64,000 nucleotides of DNA from Dermanyssus gallinae (lineage: Eukaryota; Arthropoda; Arachnida; Mesostigmata; Dermanyssidae): assembly GCA_003439945.1 (NCBI GenBank), contig QVRM01005493.1:130001-194000 (forward strand), written 5' to 3'. The notes under the pieces were generated by a model. It did no database searches and was not told the DNA's origin. It saw only the letters and a list, made by a program, of their open reading frames with translations. Position 1 is the first letter of the stretch, and every line of letters starts with the position of its first letter. The position numbers and the translations under genes are program-made. Of the stretch, positions 30,960 to 43,251 are shown piece by piece.

Positions 30960-33900
30960 CGCACATAAACAAGGTGACGGCCTTAAGTTGTATCACTCAT
31001 TTCACTCGCCATACGCAAACGATGTAATGCACTCGTAATGTAATTATGGTATTGTGGCATTTTGTGCTGCGCACCAGGCGAAGCCGTTTAACCGACAGCC
31101 ACCCTAACGCTTGGTTCAGGAGTCCACATTATAACAAACCTTTAATTTACTAACCATTTTACTCAGCTAGCTAAAGCATCATATCTAGTCGTAAATATAT
31201 TCGATTGTTTTGCAATTACTGTCTCAAAAATCTACATTTATTAGTACAGGTCCTTATACCTTTCTTTTCGGTCTGAGGACCCCAGCTGGAAAAAAAATAC
31301 AAAAAAGCTGGTTAGGAAACAACAATCATAGTAAATGTATATTTATGTATGGTATGCTTAATGCCAAACCAAACCGCAAGGCAGTCGAACCAACTGGTAT
31401 AGATATCACAGTCAATAGAAGCGAACATCTTTGACAGTCCCTCGCCTTTGCGCTGTGCTGACGCGCCACACTGTTTACTGAGAGGTAGGGTTTGAGACTA
31501 TCAGCAGGTTGCATAATGACGTACTAAATGTAATGCATACGCATAAAGATACTGTTTTCATTGGATAGTTTAGCTTGCAGTATGAAAATAAAGTACGATT
31601 GTAAGCTGTTTCAGAGACAGGAGAAGCAATTTCATAACTTTGCCATAATTTTATTCATTTCCATTGTATGTTTAGCATTGCATAGACGTTACACTTACTG
31701 CGTCATGAACTAGATTTCGTTCCTTACCGTTATGAAATTAGGCCTTTGCATATCAAGCAATATATTATCCTTACTAGCACATATTCTCCCATGCATCAAA
31801 AATTGTCACGTAGGGTTTCCAATAGATGATTCCGGGGGACAGAATCGAGCGCGATCCTGTACACAGAGGCGTCATTTTCGCGCCGCAATTTACTGCTTGC
31901 CGTGCCGTGGTTAGACTCGTAAAACCATTTTTCGATGACAGATGCTAGCATCTTAATGATCACACTTATTAGCGCGATACACTGAAAAGATATAAATTCT
32001 GTATGTCGGTTATTTGTATATCTGTATATCTAAGCGAGATGTATTACTATGGTTTTAATGCACAGAAGCACCTTTTTAGGCCAGTTGGAAACAATATATA
32101 GCAAAGAAACGTATATCTGCTAACATAAAAAGACGTTCCAATTATTGAAATCGGACATCTCGAGCGTCACGGTAATCTGCAATATACTCATTAAACAGAT
32201 GCACTAACACTCAACAGAACTGAACAAATATTAACAAAACTAAATATGAGTTTATTATTTACTAATTGTCTATCTGGGTAACAAGTAAACATTTACAACA
32301 ACAAATTACATAATTGTCTTGACAACTCCGCCAATTAGCGAACTGCTGGACATTCTGCGGTAACCAAGCTAGGGTGTTAATAAAGAACTAAATGATAACT
32401 AAGTATCATGCAAAGCAAGAGAAAAATCTATGTTCGTATGCTCATTATCGCGCCTTATTTATCTACGCGTAATGTTGCACAGATAAAGATTTTACCTGGC
32501 CAAACACACTATTCTGCAGTACTACATACAGCAAGGTTAAATGGGGCATTAACATGGGCGTTGATTCCGGTGGTAGATACTGGCAACACTACTTGAATGT
32601 CCTTGAGTCAGAAGCTGAAGCCTTCGCCCCTAGAAGGATTAAATGACAAAACGTCGATGGAATGACAAAACGCTTATATATATATATATATATATACAAA
32701 TACATACATACATACATATCTGGGTGTCTGTCGTACCGACTTAAAACTTGCAGTTGTTACGCCAAATGTTTTTAAAACAAAGCTCGCGACGTGGCCCCCA
32801 CAACTCAATGAGTTATATTCATATTTAACAAAGCTCCTAGAGTTAATCGTCAACGATCACACTAGGAAAGAAAAGTAATTTGTTAAAGCTTTTAATATTA
32901 ATGTAGAAAATTCGCCCCACTCTCCTAACAATCCTGCAATAACTTATTGTTGACAACAAGTCAGTAATTTTTTCAAGCTATATTACATTAACAGAACCCA
33001 ATTGATTGGCAATAGACAACTGTTAAACGCTAGCACACTAGTCAATTACATTACTACTTTCCAACTTTTACTGTCCCTAAAGTTCCGCAGAAGGCTTTTA
33101 TAAAAAATATCTTGTATAAAATAAAGAGTTGACGCGCATCGCGTCATCCTGGTGCAAGACACGCTTCCCAGTGTCAGTACCATAAAAACATGAGCTTGTT
33201 TTTACTGCATGACAAAGACCTCTACCGAAGTCGTACTAGGTAATACAGTAGACGCCAGCCAATTGAGTATAAACTATTAAAGATTATGCTTGATTCTTCA
33301 TCGTCGTATCGACAAATTACAAATCTGCCAAAGTGACCCGCAGCGAGCATATTCTACGTAAGCATACGAGACCAAAGTGTCAAGGAAATACACAGACGTC
33401 ATCGGTTTCTAAATATTAGATACATATTAGCACACAACTTAGATGTTCTCTTGTAAAAACCTTAGGTCCTTAGTTCCAACTGATACCTGCTTTGGATGCG
33501 GCGCTAATTAAAATTGAGTTTAATCGAGGCTCCCAGGACGCCCGTTACAATGAACAAGACTAGACTAAGATCATCAGAACTGGCTGGCAATTTGTGGAAC
33601 GGGTTAACGATGACTATGAGAAAATACCCCACAATTATAAATGTTTAAAACGCACTTAGTGGATTTGATATTATCAATATTGCACGAACCCCTTTCTCTT
33701 TAAACTCTTACGCGTGTGTCCCTACTTATAATTTTGAGTCGCAAAGACATATGTAGCTTCGCCTCCGAACTGTTCTAAAGGTTTTCCGGCCTAAGAGAGC
33801 CTATTTAGCAAGTCGTACTAGCTGTTATTATAGATGCCTATAATATTTTAGTTTTTAGTTTTTCATATATTTAATTTAATTATAGATTTTCAGCATACGG

Positions 33901-34560
33901 TGCGGCTAAACCGAGCTTAATCGAATCCGGCAGACTTTCCGTCTTCCCTAGGAGCAAGGAGTTGTGGTGCTTCTGGCTCTGAAATATTCCTATTTATCAC
34001 TCTCGTATCACTCTCACTTACTCACGTGAGGAGGGGCGCAGTGGCGTTGTAATAACGCAGTGCGACGCGTGGCCTAGTTTTCAGCTGTAGCAAGGGGGTT
34101 TGGCGGTGTTGGGCACTGCAAAAGCAGATTCCAAGCCTTATATACCCTATTCTCTTATTTTCCTTCGCTTCATGGAGGTGCCGTTTATCTTCTCACTTTC
34201 TTTAGTGCTGCCACGCACTAAGTGGATCAAAAGCATCTTCATCAAATCATCGCATGGAACGCAAGCAATAGACGAACAAAGACCACGACGCACATGTTAC
34301 AGCTACTGAAAGCGCAATTCGAAACCAATCCACATGAGACTTACTTTTGTTACTTCGTTCTTGGAATGTCGCCCTCTCTGGCGCTGTAGTCAACATGAGC
34401 TTTTTGAAACTGTAGATGCATGCGATGCTACGAACCTTTTTGATCTACCTAGTCTTATTGGAGGCCCTGTCCGGGTATTGCAAGACCTTGTGGGCTAAAG
34501 TAATAATCTGTGTTTTTCTGTTGACATACGTATGAGCATGTAAATAATATGAATCACTAC
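30960..34560. other. AT-rich stretch without recognisable genes
   Basis: About 3.6 kb with only short frames. It contains one (TA)n tract at 32674-32695 followed by (TACA)n. No LINE or SINE motif was recognised. Confidence 0.5.
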
Positions 34561-34574
34561 CCGCCCTTAGTTCT

Positions 34575-34576
<2 letters not shown>

Positions 34577-34609
<33 letters not shown>
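34577..34609. repeat. (TA)n microsatellite
   Basis: About 16 AT units. Confidence 0.9.
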
Positions 34610-34614
<5 letters not shown>

Positions 34615-35029
34615 GCCATTTCTCTGTAGAACTCGTACAAATGCTTCAAGCAGCAGCAGCATCTACTCCTGACGCGTTGCATATTTTAAGCTTACAAGAT
34701 TTTACACACATACATTTGCTTGTCTAAGTTTCATGTCACCAGCCCTCTGTATGAAACCTTCTTTGTCTGAGCATTTTGATCGGCTCAATTGTCTATGCCA
34801 GGATATACCACAGGATGCATATCACATGTTTCGTTAGAAGACATCTCCGCGAGACACAGGTTTACATCTTTATTTCAGTCCATCTACATTTCAGTAAATG
34901 GCCGAGAGGTTTGGGTCGTCATGCCACAGTTTGTGCGGCTTGTTTGTGCGCTCATATCGATATGTCTTTTACCAGTTTTTTTTTGTTCTGGGAGGTTTTG
35001 GGAATGCATGATGCACATGCGCCACTAGC

Positions 35030-35510
35030 AGCCTGCGTGACTAGTGTGAGACTCGCAAACCCACTAAACCCGGATTCCTCCCCACCCCCCCAGGCTCGGT
35101 TTTACTTTGGCACTACATCGAAGCCGTGAGAGAGGCGTCTCTGCTGTTCTCCTTCAATCAGCTCTATCCCTGACTATCATCCCGCATGTCTACCTGCGGT
35201 TGGATAGGGGGATGCCATTTTGTAATCCGTCCTGTGAGGGTGCGTCGAGACCATGAGGGCCTGGCTGCTCCCCACCCTCTCCACCCTTCCTCGGCTCCTC
35301 GTCTCGACCACTCTCCCGAGAGACCCGCTGCCGTTTCCTTGGCTGTCTTGAGTATCAAAACGGCGTCGAATAAGTTCGTCGCCTCTCTCCATGCCTCCGC
35401 CGAAGTCATCATATGGGCGACCACCTCCTTGATGGGTCGGCCTCTCACAGCGGTTGGTGCTGCGTCCCGTGCTTCCCTGAGAGCATATGTCTTCTACAAG
35501 TGTTAGATGA
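35030..35510 (-). mobile_element. Family A (R1-like) LINE, extreme 3' end
   Basis: The minus frame from about 35490 reads LREARDAAPTAVRGRPIKEV, then VAHMMTSAEAWREATNLFDA, then VLILKTAKETAAG. This is the last helical segment of R1-type ORF2, matching the SGQSWREGASYIDRIIRE segment of the first copy. Downstream, at 35041-35072, the shared 3' UTR motif is present on the minus strand as GGGTTTAGTGGGTTTGCGAG and TCTCACACTAG. No upstream part is recognisable. Confidence 0.6.
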
Positions 35511-36214
35511 TCAGTATCCCTGCCCTGTCAGAAGTTTACAGCGAGCCTCCTAGGCTGTAATCCTCTATAGGCATGCTTGTTATTCTCACACTGCATATAT
35601 CTATGCGGAGTGGCCCGAGTGGCCGAGGTTGCTCTTGCCGATGCACCTACCTAAGCCCGGCTACTTGCCTCTGTCGGCTCCCGACGATAGCTTTAATCCA
35701 TTCCTCGTAAAGAGAATGAAACGTATGGACATAGTGGAACGCAGTGACAATTGTTGCCACTTCGTTTTCGTACATTAGATTCGATACCGTTAGATAAAAC
35801 ACAGTCCTTGTGTGTTATAGGTTCTCACGCCTGCATGGCAAATCGAACCAATCGAACTTTTCTCCACCACAACCGTTCTAGCCCCTGGGCAACCTCCGCA
35901 GTACTACAGCGGCTGTATGCTTTCGAGTGTATTCGCAAGTACTTATAAATAAAGCTATATGTTCCTTTCATTCATTCATTTAACATTTTCCCTTTTGATT
36001 TTTGTTTGGACAACAAAACCCACTATCTCTCCTCTCGGCTCGTACAAACCTCAGACATACAACAAATTACTAAACTTTTGCTCGGGTTGCACGTTGCACG
36101 CTGCAGTTGATTCGCAACGCTCATGGTGATAACGCTAACGGCGTTTGAAAGATCAGGTAGAAATATGCGAGCATATGTCTGTCTATGGGGATGGATGGAG
36201 CACGCGAATTTCGC

Positions 36215-37430
36215 CACCACCACCACCACCATCACTGCCGCTGCACCGCGTACACTTGTTTTTGTCGTGGGCTGTTGTGTTGTTGTTGTTGTTTTGGTTG
36301 TCTGGAGAGTTGTTGTTGTTTTTCACCTGGTTCGCACTCTCTGCTGTCAGACGTGCGAGAGCGCTTGTTGTGCAACTGCTACCTTCACTGTCGCGCCCCA
36401 CCCGTTAATGGATCGTCAGTCAGTGGAGGACGTCTCGAATTTACGGCGTGGCGCCGTGCGGTATACCGGCCGCGCCGAGAAATGAACTTCGCTAAGGTTA
36501 GTGGCACGTCAATGCCATTACCCTATGCTGCTTCAGTTGTAGTTTTTGTTGACGCCGTTGTTGTTGTTGGTGTTGTTATTGTAGTATAGTCATTCTAGCG
36601 GTGACTTTTTCGGAAGGGTTGTTGCCAAAGACGACGTCCTCGTTGCTGTTGTTGTTACTGTTGTTCTGTTTGTTGTTGTTGCTGCTGCTGCTGCTGCAGC
36701 TGCCACCGTTGGTGTTGCTCCCACATCTTCTGCCGCTGCCGCCGCCACCGGCGGCGGCGTGGTGATTAGGAATGTCGCTGTTTTCCTGGCATGGTGCCAA
36801 TGGCAGCCGGCGAACACGAGTTGTGGTCGCTCACTGACTATTCAGATTATTACTCTGCACCTGTTTACGTCGACTTTGCTGCTGACGGTTTTGACGAAAC
36901 CGGGTTCGGTGACCTACGCAGAGGGAGAGCAATAACAACAACAACGCCAGCAGCAGCAGCATCAACAGTGGCAACATTATCAGCAATATCAGACATGTAG
37001 TGGCAGCTTTAGCAGGCCAATAATCTTCTGTTGTATGTGACGATTTGCTCTCGTCATCGGCGGTCGCCTGCTGTTGTTTATTTGTCTCTTTGTTTCATTG
37101 TTGTTGTTGCTATTGTTGTTGTTACTGTTGTTGCTGTTACTGTTGTTGTTTGTATGTATGCGCGTGTGATTTCTTAACGTGAGCCCGTGCCTACCTAGAG
37201 ACCAGAATGCCTGCACTCCAACCCTCTTTTCCCAATGGGCTCTGTTTCCCCGTTCTTCCCGATGAAGGCGCTGGGATTGGCGGGAGTATCGCCTAGCACG
37301 TGCTGTGCCGTTGCTTCAGGCACTGAAGTCGCCGCGGCGGCTTCCGACCGACCCGACGGCAAGTCTTGTCCACGCTGGCCATGCTGGATGCCCCTGGTGG
37401 TAGCGCTGCTTCTGCTGCTTCTGCTTTGAC
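36215..37430. repeat. Triplet-rich, CpG-containing region
   Basis: A series of tracts: (CAC)n at 36219-36240, TTG-rich at 36275-36330 and 36550-36590, TTG then CTG at 36640-36700, GCC/GGC at 36730-36765, ACA/CAG at 36926-36970, and TTG at 37090-37160. On the plus strand TTG prevails. The long overlapping open frames here come from the repeats. Confidence 0.85.
36800..37000 (+). CDS. Candidate acidic Tyr-rich N-terminal exon, unknown
   Basis: From an ATG in good context (GCCAATGG) at 36800, the frame encodes MAAGEHELWSLTDYSDYYSA, then VYVDFAADGFDETGFGD. It then runs through a basic LRRGR into a Thr/Ala stretch encoded by ACA and GCA repeats and a stop at 36998-37000. The first 40 residues are not repeat-derived, use mixed codons, and are acidic with several Tyr next to Asp, as in extracellular N-termini with sulfation-like sites. 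No domain is recognised. The true exon may end by splicing before the repeat part. It could also be chance; 67 codons is short. Confidence 0.25.
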   Translation: MAAGEHELWSLTDYSDYYSAPVYVDFAADGFDETGFGDLRRGRAITTTTPAAAASTVATLSAISDM

Positions 37431-37499
37431 GGATAGTGTACTACTACTTCCCCCCGGGGCACCATGCAATTAAGCTGAAGCGAAACCCACAAACAACAC

Positions 37500-37690
37500 G
37501 CATCTGGGTAGGGGATGGCAAAAGAAAGAAAGGGGTTGGGGATGAAGCATGGGGATGGCAGAAGGGGTAGGGGAATGGGGTAAGCGAAGGGGTTGGGTGG
37601 GCAAAGAGGGCTAGGGGAATTAAAGGGGAAAGGGGGAAGGACAAGGAAGAAATCGATGAAAACCAGGCAACTGAAGAGCGAACGAAACAA
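37500..37690 (+). repeat. G-run-rich polypurine tract
   Basis: Nearly uninterrupted purine-rich strand with more than ten runs of three to five G (GGGGTTGGGGATG, GAAGGGGTAGGGGAATGGGG and similar). The runs are close enough to form G-quadruplexes. Confidence 0.85.
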
Positions 37691-37917
37691 CAGAAGAAAA
37701 ACATGAAGAGCAAGAAGGGCGCGAGCGATACACGACGCAGCTAAAAACGTATCAACGATGTTTATTATTATTGCTATTATTATAATCATTATTGTTGATT
37801 GTTTGCCCCCGCTTCGTTGCTGCTTCGTTCCGGCGTTATCTCGGTCAGTGTGTTTCTTTTTCAGCGTGTCGTCATGCTATCATCACTCACAATGATGGCC
37901 TCCGTTGTACGTTTAAG

Positions 37918-38080
37918 ATGTGCATGATGATGTCCTGATGGTGGTGGTGGTCATGTTCGTGATGACGGAGACGCAGAAAATGACAACAATCATAATAATA
38001 ATGATGATGATGATGGTGACGCTGATGATGACGACGACGACGATGATGATAATGATGATGATGATGATATTCATGATTAT
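37918..38080 (+). repeat. (GAT/GAC)n triplet tract
   Basis: GATGATGAT and GACGACGAC blocks with GTGGTGGTG at the start. Poly-Asp/Met/Ile frames here are repeat artefacts. Confidence 0.9.
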
Positions 38081-38159
38081 GTCGTCCACGAAGTTTATCA
38101 TGAGATGTTGTCGGGTGTCGACAACAGTCGCTTTTCTCTCGCCGGGCAACGCACCCCTT

Positions 38160-38400
38160 CCTTGCTGCTGCTGCTGTTGTTGTTGTTGTTGTTTTTGTTA
38201 GTGGTGTGGTCTATTAATGTTATTGTTGTTGACGCTGCCGCTGCCGCCGGCACTGCCACTGTCCTTGTCGGCATTGTCAGCTTCAGAGTCGGCGTCTCCC
38301 CAGAGTCTTCTTGCCGTCTGTTCCTCTCTCTCCCTCTCCCTCGTTCCATCTCTCTGTTGATACGTCTCTCTCTCTCTCGCTCTCTCTCACTCGTTCTCAA
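38160..38400 (+). repeat. (CTG/TTG)n and (CT)n tracts
   Basis: CTGCTGCTG passing into TTGTTG at 38163-38195, then CTCTCT-rich sequence at 38320-38395. Confidence 0.85.
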
Positions 38401-38911
38401 TCCCCTTTGGGCTGTCTGTGGCCTCTCAAAACAACCCCCTGCCGGCGTTCAGTACTCTCCGTCTGGCAATGAAGACGTCGCCGACTCACAGTCGTAGACT
38501 TGCCGCTTGACCGCCGCTTTTCCCGGCACACCGCAGCGACTACTCCCAGACCGGCCGATGAAGCGTGAAGCGAGGGCGCGTACAGCTTTGCCCGGACACT
38601 GCCTCGTTGCTGCCTTGTTTTTCGGTTCGTCGTTGCCGAAAAGGCGGCCGACGACAGACAACCAGAGAGCAACCACACATTCAAAGCAAAGCGTACGAAG
38701 CGTAGCGGCGCAAACAACGGCCTACCGAACACCAACACCGATATCTCTTTCATCACAGCCGTCTTGTTTTGGAGATCAGCCACGTGTCTTTGTGCCACAC
38801 AATCACACACACACATTCATTTACAAACAGCGGCGGTGAACTCGATAGCGTATGTCATTGTCGTCTAGTAGGATTACCAATAGCAATAAACATAATTTCA
38901 TAAGCGCCATG

Positions 38912-38959
38912 TATATATGTATATATATATATATATATATAGAAATATATATGTATATA

Positions 38960-39023
<64 letters not shown>

Positions 39024-39030
39024 CGTATAT
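38912..39030. repeat. (TA)n microsatellite cluster
   Basis: Interrupted TA tracts over nearly 120 bp with GTATAT and AAATAT interruptions. Confidence 0.95.
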
Positions 39031-39296
39031 ATATCTGCATACATTGCGCGATACATACATGTATATACATACGATATTACCCTTCCGACTTCCTTTCCGG
39101 CGCGCAAATGTGCGTGTCTGAGTGCAGATGTGAATGTGCTTGCCTATACATATCCTGGGTATGCTGTATGTGCGTGTATATGTGTATGCTCATGCTGATA
39201 CGTACGTAATTGCATATATACGCTGTAAGTATTCCAAGTATTTTCTGGACGAACTTCGTTTACCGGCTGAAAAATATGTTTACGCAACAGGCTAGC

Positions 39297-39322
39297 TTAT
39301 ATATATATATATTTATATATAC

Positions 39323-39411
<89 letters not shown>
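39297..39411. repeat. (TA)n microsatellite cluster
   Basis: About 115 bp of TA with a TTATA break near 39310 and 39341. Confidence 0.95.
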
Positions 39412-39413
<2 letters not shown>

Positions 39414-40177
39414 TCACAGCCTCATTCTTTGCTCTGTCCTTCGCCGGCCGCTCTGTGCCCATAATACGTCAAAGTGCTACACAAAATTAGGCAGCAGAAC
39501 TATCTCTCCTTTCTAACCTACCTCGAAGAGGATAAGAAAAATGACCTTGTTTGTGAACAGTCCTTCACGCAAGCACTGTAAAGCGAATACAAAAGTTTCT
39601 TGTAGTGGAAAGAAACATGTCGCTCTCCTTTGTCCCCCTCTCTTGATTTCCCAATTTGCTTCACTGGCCTACACGATGGCAGTGAATCCAACCAGTGGGT
39701 ACGCTTCTATTTTTTTGGATACAGTAACAATTTCACAGTAAGGGTAACGACCTAGAAGATAAGACGCACTATTTGTTTACGAACACTTTTTCTTTATAAA
39801 CAGTTGTCGTTTGTTTTATTTAAAAGAGTTGTTGCTCTCCAAAAATGACGCCTTACGCATTAAATAGAGGCAACGACCATTCGCAAATGAATTGTGACGT
39901 ATCACCGTAAGTTAGTTTTTTTATAGACATTACGTTAAGGACCACTGGTTTAGGTGGCGAAAATGCTCGGGGCGATGTTTGAGGCAGTTAGGTAATAATG
40001 CTCCTAAGTGACAGTTACAGACTTAACTGACAACGATACCACTCATCATTAGAGAAAAAGAGGTAGAAGGAGAAGAAGAAAAAACAGCGGAAAAGCAATG
40101 AAAACAAGAGCCATAAAGACTATTGCTTCGACAAGCTTCTGCTGTCAGTAGCAATACGCACGTCATACGCACTGGTA

Positions 40178-40395
40178 TCGACAACAATAGCAGCAGCAGC
40201 AATAATAACAACACTAGAAGCCACAACACCAGCAGCAACCATCACAACAACAACACCAACGGCATCAGCAACAAAAACAACAACAACAACAGCACCAGCG
40301 GCAACAAAAACAAGCAACAACACCGGCAGCAACAATAACTTCAACAACAATACCACCAATGGCATCAGCAACAACAACAACAAGCATAGGAAGAA
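40178..40395 (+). repeat. (CAA/CAG/CAC)n tract
   Basis: Some 218 bp of A-C-rich triplets on the plus strand. Open frames on both strands are repeat-driven. Confidence 0.9.
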
Positions 40396-40599
40396 GAATG
40401 GCAACTACAAAATCGGGGTCGTCGCTGTCGCCAGTGATAAGGTTATTATTTATTTGTGTTACAGAGAAGTGCTAAGGTATGGCAACTAGGTAGTTTAGGA
40501 AAGTAAGCAGTCCTGCAAAGGGTGTTGTGCAAATGGCTTTCGTTGCACCAGTCCACGCCCACCTGTTCGATACTGTGGCTACTGCAGCTGTTGCTTGCG

Positions 40600-40860
40600 G
40601 CGACAACAACAACAACAACAGAAATAACAACAACAGAAATAACAACAACAACAGTAGCAACGTAAGAAGCGGAGGCAGCAACTGGCCACTACATCACATT
40701 ACTAACGCAGCATTTCTGCTAGATGCTAAACGACGAATCAAAACCACTAAATCAGAATTCGAAGGACGATACACTGGGTGGGTGTGGATGGCTACACGGT
40801 TGTCACGGATAAAGAAGGAATGAGAGAGAGAGAGAGAGAGAGAGAGGAGGGGGATTCGGC
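40600..40860 (+). repeat. (CAA)n tract and (GA)n tract
   Basis: CAA with AATAAC interruptions at 40600-40655, and (GA)n at 40822-40846 followed by a G run. Confidence 0.9.
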
Positions 40861-41084
40861 GGGGGGATATGGGGTATATTTGGTACGATAGACGCAGCAA
40901 CTGGTATGGTAGCGTACACGGTACGCTATGATACACGCAAGTAGCGTATTGGCGTGTATCGCCGATGTCGGGCCAGTTGACACACGGCTACATAATGCAG
41001 TACAAATGGCGCCACGGCCTTTTTAGTTACTGAAATAACTCCCGCTTTCACGGCAACAGTAACATTAGCAATAAGAGCAGTCTC

Positions 41085-41130
41085 CGCAACAACAACAACA
41101 ACAACGACACCAAAAACAACAACAACAGCA
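41085..41130 (+). repeat. (CAA)n tract
   Basis: CAA units with one CGACAC interruption. Confidence 0.9.
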
Positions 41131-41229
41131 CTAAAAGTAGCGATACAAAAAATAAAAAAACAGCATAATAATAATAGGAGCAAAGTACAAACAACGCAAA
41201 CCAATACCAGCCTGAACGACTAAAATACT

Positions 41230-43240
41230 ACTAGTACTGCAATGTTTTGCTACACGCAACAGCCACTAACTTCCGTAGGCCTCTTATCGGGGCGGAACGT
41301 TAGTTGACAAGTTTCGTAATATAAACTCTACTCCATTCTTCTTCTCATTCTAGACCTTAGACCACACGTTGTAGTTTAGGCCGAATCCTTCCGGCCAATA
41401 ATACTATAAATCCCGCGAAGATTTGAATCTATGTCCAGGAGTCAACATCTTTCAGAACTCTCACTACTAATGCTTGCCGAGCGTATGGAACATATCTGCC
41501 ACAAGTATTGAAAAACGCCATTCATTCTCTCGTGCTCGCAGCTCATGTTAACTAGAAACGGCCATGCTCTCACGGCACCCAGTTTTTAGCGCTCAGTCGT
41601 AGGCAAGTCACAAAACGTGATTGAGTAAAATGCGCCCAGCGGCCGGAAATCTCACAAAAATATAGTCACGAGGTGCCTTTCGACAATCCACAGTGTATGC
41701 AAAGCTTTCTCACCCCATTCGCTTCGTTACAATTGAAATTGGCCAAACATGCTGCCAAACATCTTTATGGTTCCCAAATACTCTAATCAGCGACGTTTTG
41801 TAACGTCTAGTAGTTCTGACTCTCCCTGATGGAGTTTGAGTTAGTGGTTCTCCAAGTGCTCACTAGAAGCTATCACCAGCTTCCTGTTTTTTGATGATGT
41901 CTACTTTAGGGGTTTTTACGGCAACAGACTATACGGCTACGTTCCTAATGCATTAGCATCTAGAGCAAGATCAAGATCCCTTCCAGAGTACTACTCTGAG
42001 CTTTTTGCGGATGACAGTTTACAGTAGCATAACGCAACAACAATAACCCAACGGAAGCCTGCTCCCGGGTAACTTAAGGAAGGGTATCCCATCGTGGTTA
42101 GATCACGTTCAGTAAACCCCGTGGCCGGATCAATGGAGCTAATGCAAATGCGCTATTCCGACTTCCCCTCTACGACCTCAGGCTTGGAATTGCATAGCAT
42201 TAGTATACCGTCAGAGTCAACAGGTTGGCCGCATAACAGACATAAGAAGGGTATTATTATGGAAATTTTAATTTAGAGCTTGTTTTAAACGATTTTCAAG
42301 AAGTCAGAGTGATTTCTAGGTGTGTGCAAATGACTTGACTAACTTGAGCATTACTTTTGTTCTATTGACGTTAATTGTAAGTTTGTTTTCCTCACACTAT
42401 TTTGTGGTTTAATTGAGGTAGGTCTGCAGGCCATTTTGGAATTTTGCTAGAAACACTACAAATATCACGAAGCAGACCCGCGAGTCACGTTACGTAGTAG
42501 AACGAATCAAAAACATCGTCATGACGTTGCATGCTAAAATAACAAGTAACATGTTAAAATGTTTTGCACATTCTACAAATAATCGACCCAGCAGATCCTT
42601 AGATCGTCCGGTTTTCTCAGAACTGCCCGGCCAATGCGCCCGAGACGGCAGACCATCAGACGAAACATACCCCTTGAGTGAGGTAAGATGCTAGTTTGGG
42701 TCTGTCACCGACTCCTAGCGCCCTTATTATCGGTCGAGGCGCGCCCGATCGCACACTACCTTGAGGAGACCAGCAAGTTAAGCAAATAATAATCAGTCAG
42801 TTATCCCCACAAGCGCTGCGCTTTCACGTTCGAAACATTGGCGTTTGGCCCTTTGGTGTTCGGACCAGGTTGCCAGTTCATAAGATCGGCATCTTGCAAA
42901 GCCTATAATTCGGCGATAGCAGTTATTCGTATTTCTATGAGCAGTGTATATATTTTGCAAATATAATGTGGGAGTGCAAATACAACGTTACCCACATAAA
43001 CGCCTACCACCGATGCAATGCTTCAGGAAAAATGGATACAGCTTGGTGCTCTCCTCTGAGAGAATAAACGTCGCTGTATCCTATTTCCCATTCAGATTCG
43101 ATTCCGCGGAGGTTGCTGAGTCGGTAAGCTTTAGACTTTCAGTGTTAAACCTGATCATGCCCGTCGGCGGTGATTTCCGTGCCAGAATCAATTGTGGGGC
43201 CAAAGACGATAAATGAAAACCGAAAGATGGTGGAGATTAT
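41230..43240. other. No recognisable gene
   Basis: About 2 kb of unique-looking sequence with short frames only. A (TTA)n stretch closes it at 43238-43258. Confidence 0.45.
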
Positions 43241-43251
43241 TAATATTATTA

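Noticed and set aside
35600..35680. A-box-like GAGTGGCCGAGGTTG suggesting a tRNA or SINE
   Set aside because: No B box at the right distance and no fold into a cloverleaf.
37316..37789. 157-codon minus-strand Pro/Leu/Phe-rich frame
   Set aside because: It is the complement of the G-rich polypurine tract; composition explains its openness.
38105..38497. 130-codon frame with a poly-Leu stretch like a signal peptide
   Set aside because: The hydrophobic run is encoded by CTG/TTG repeats and the rest by CT repeats.
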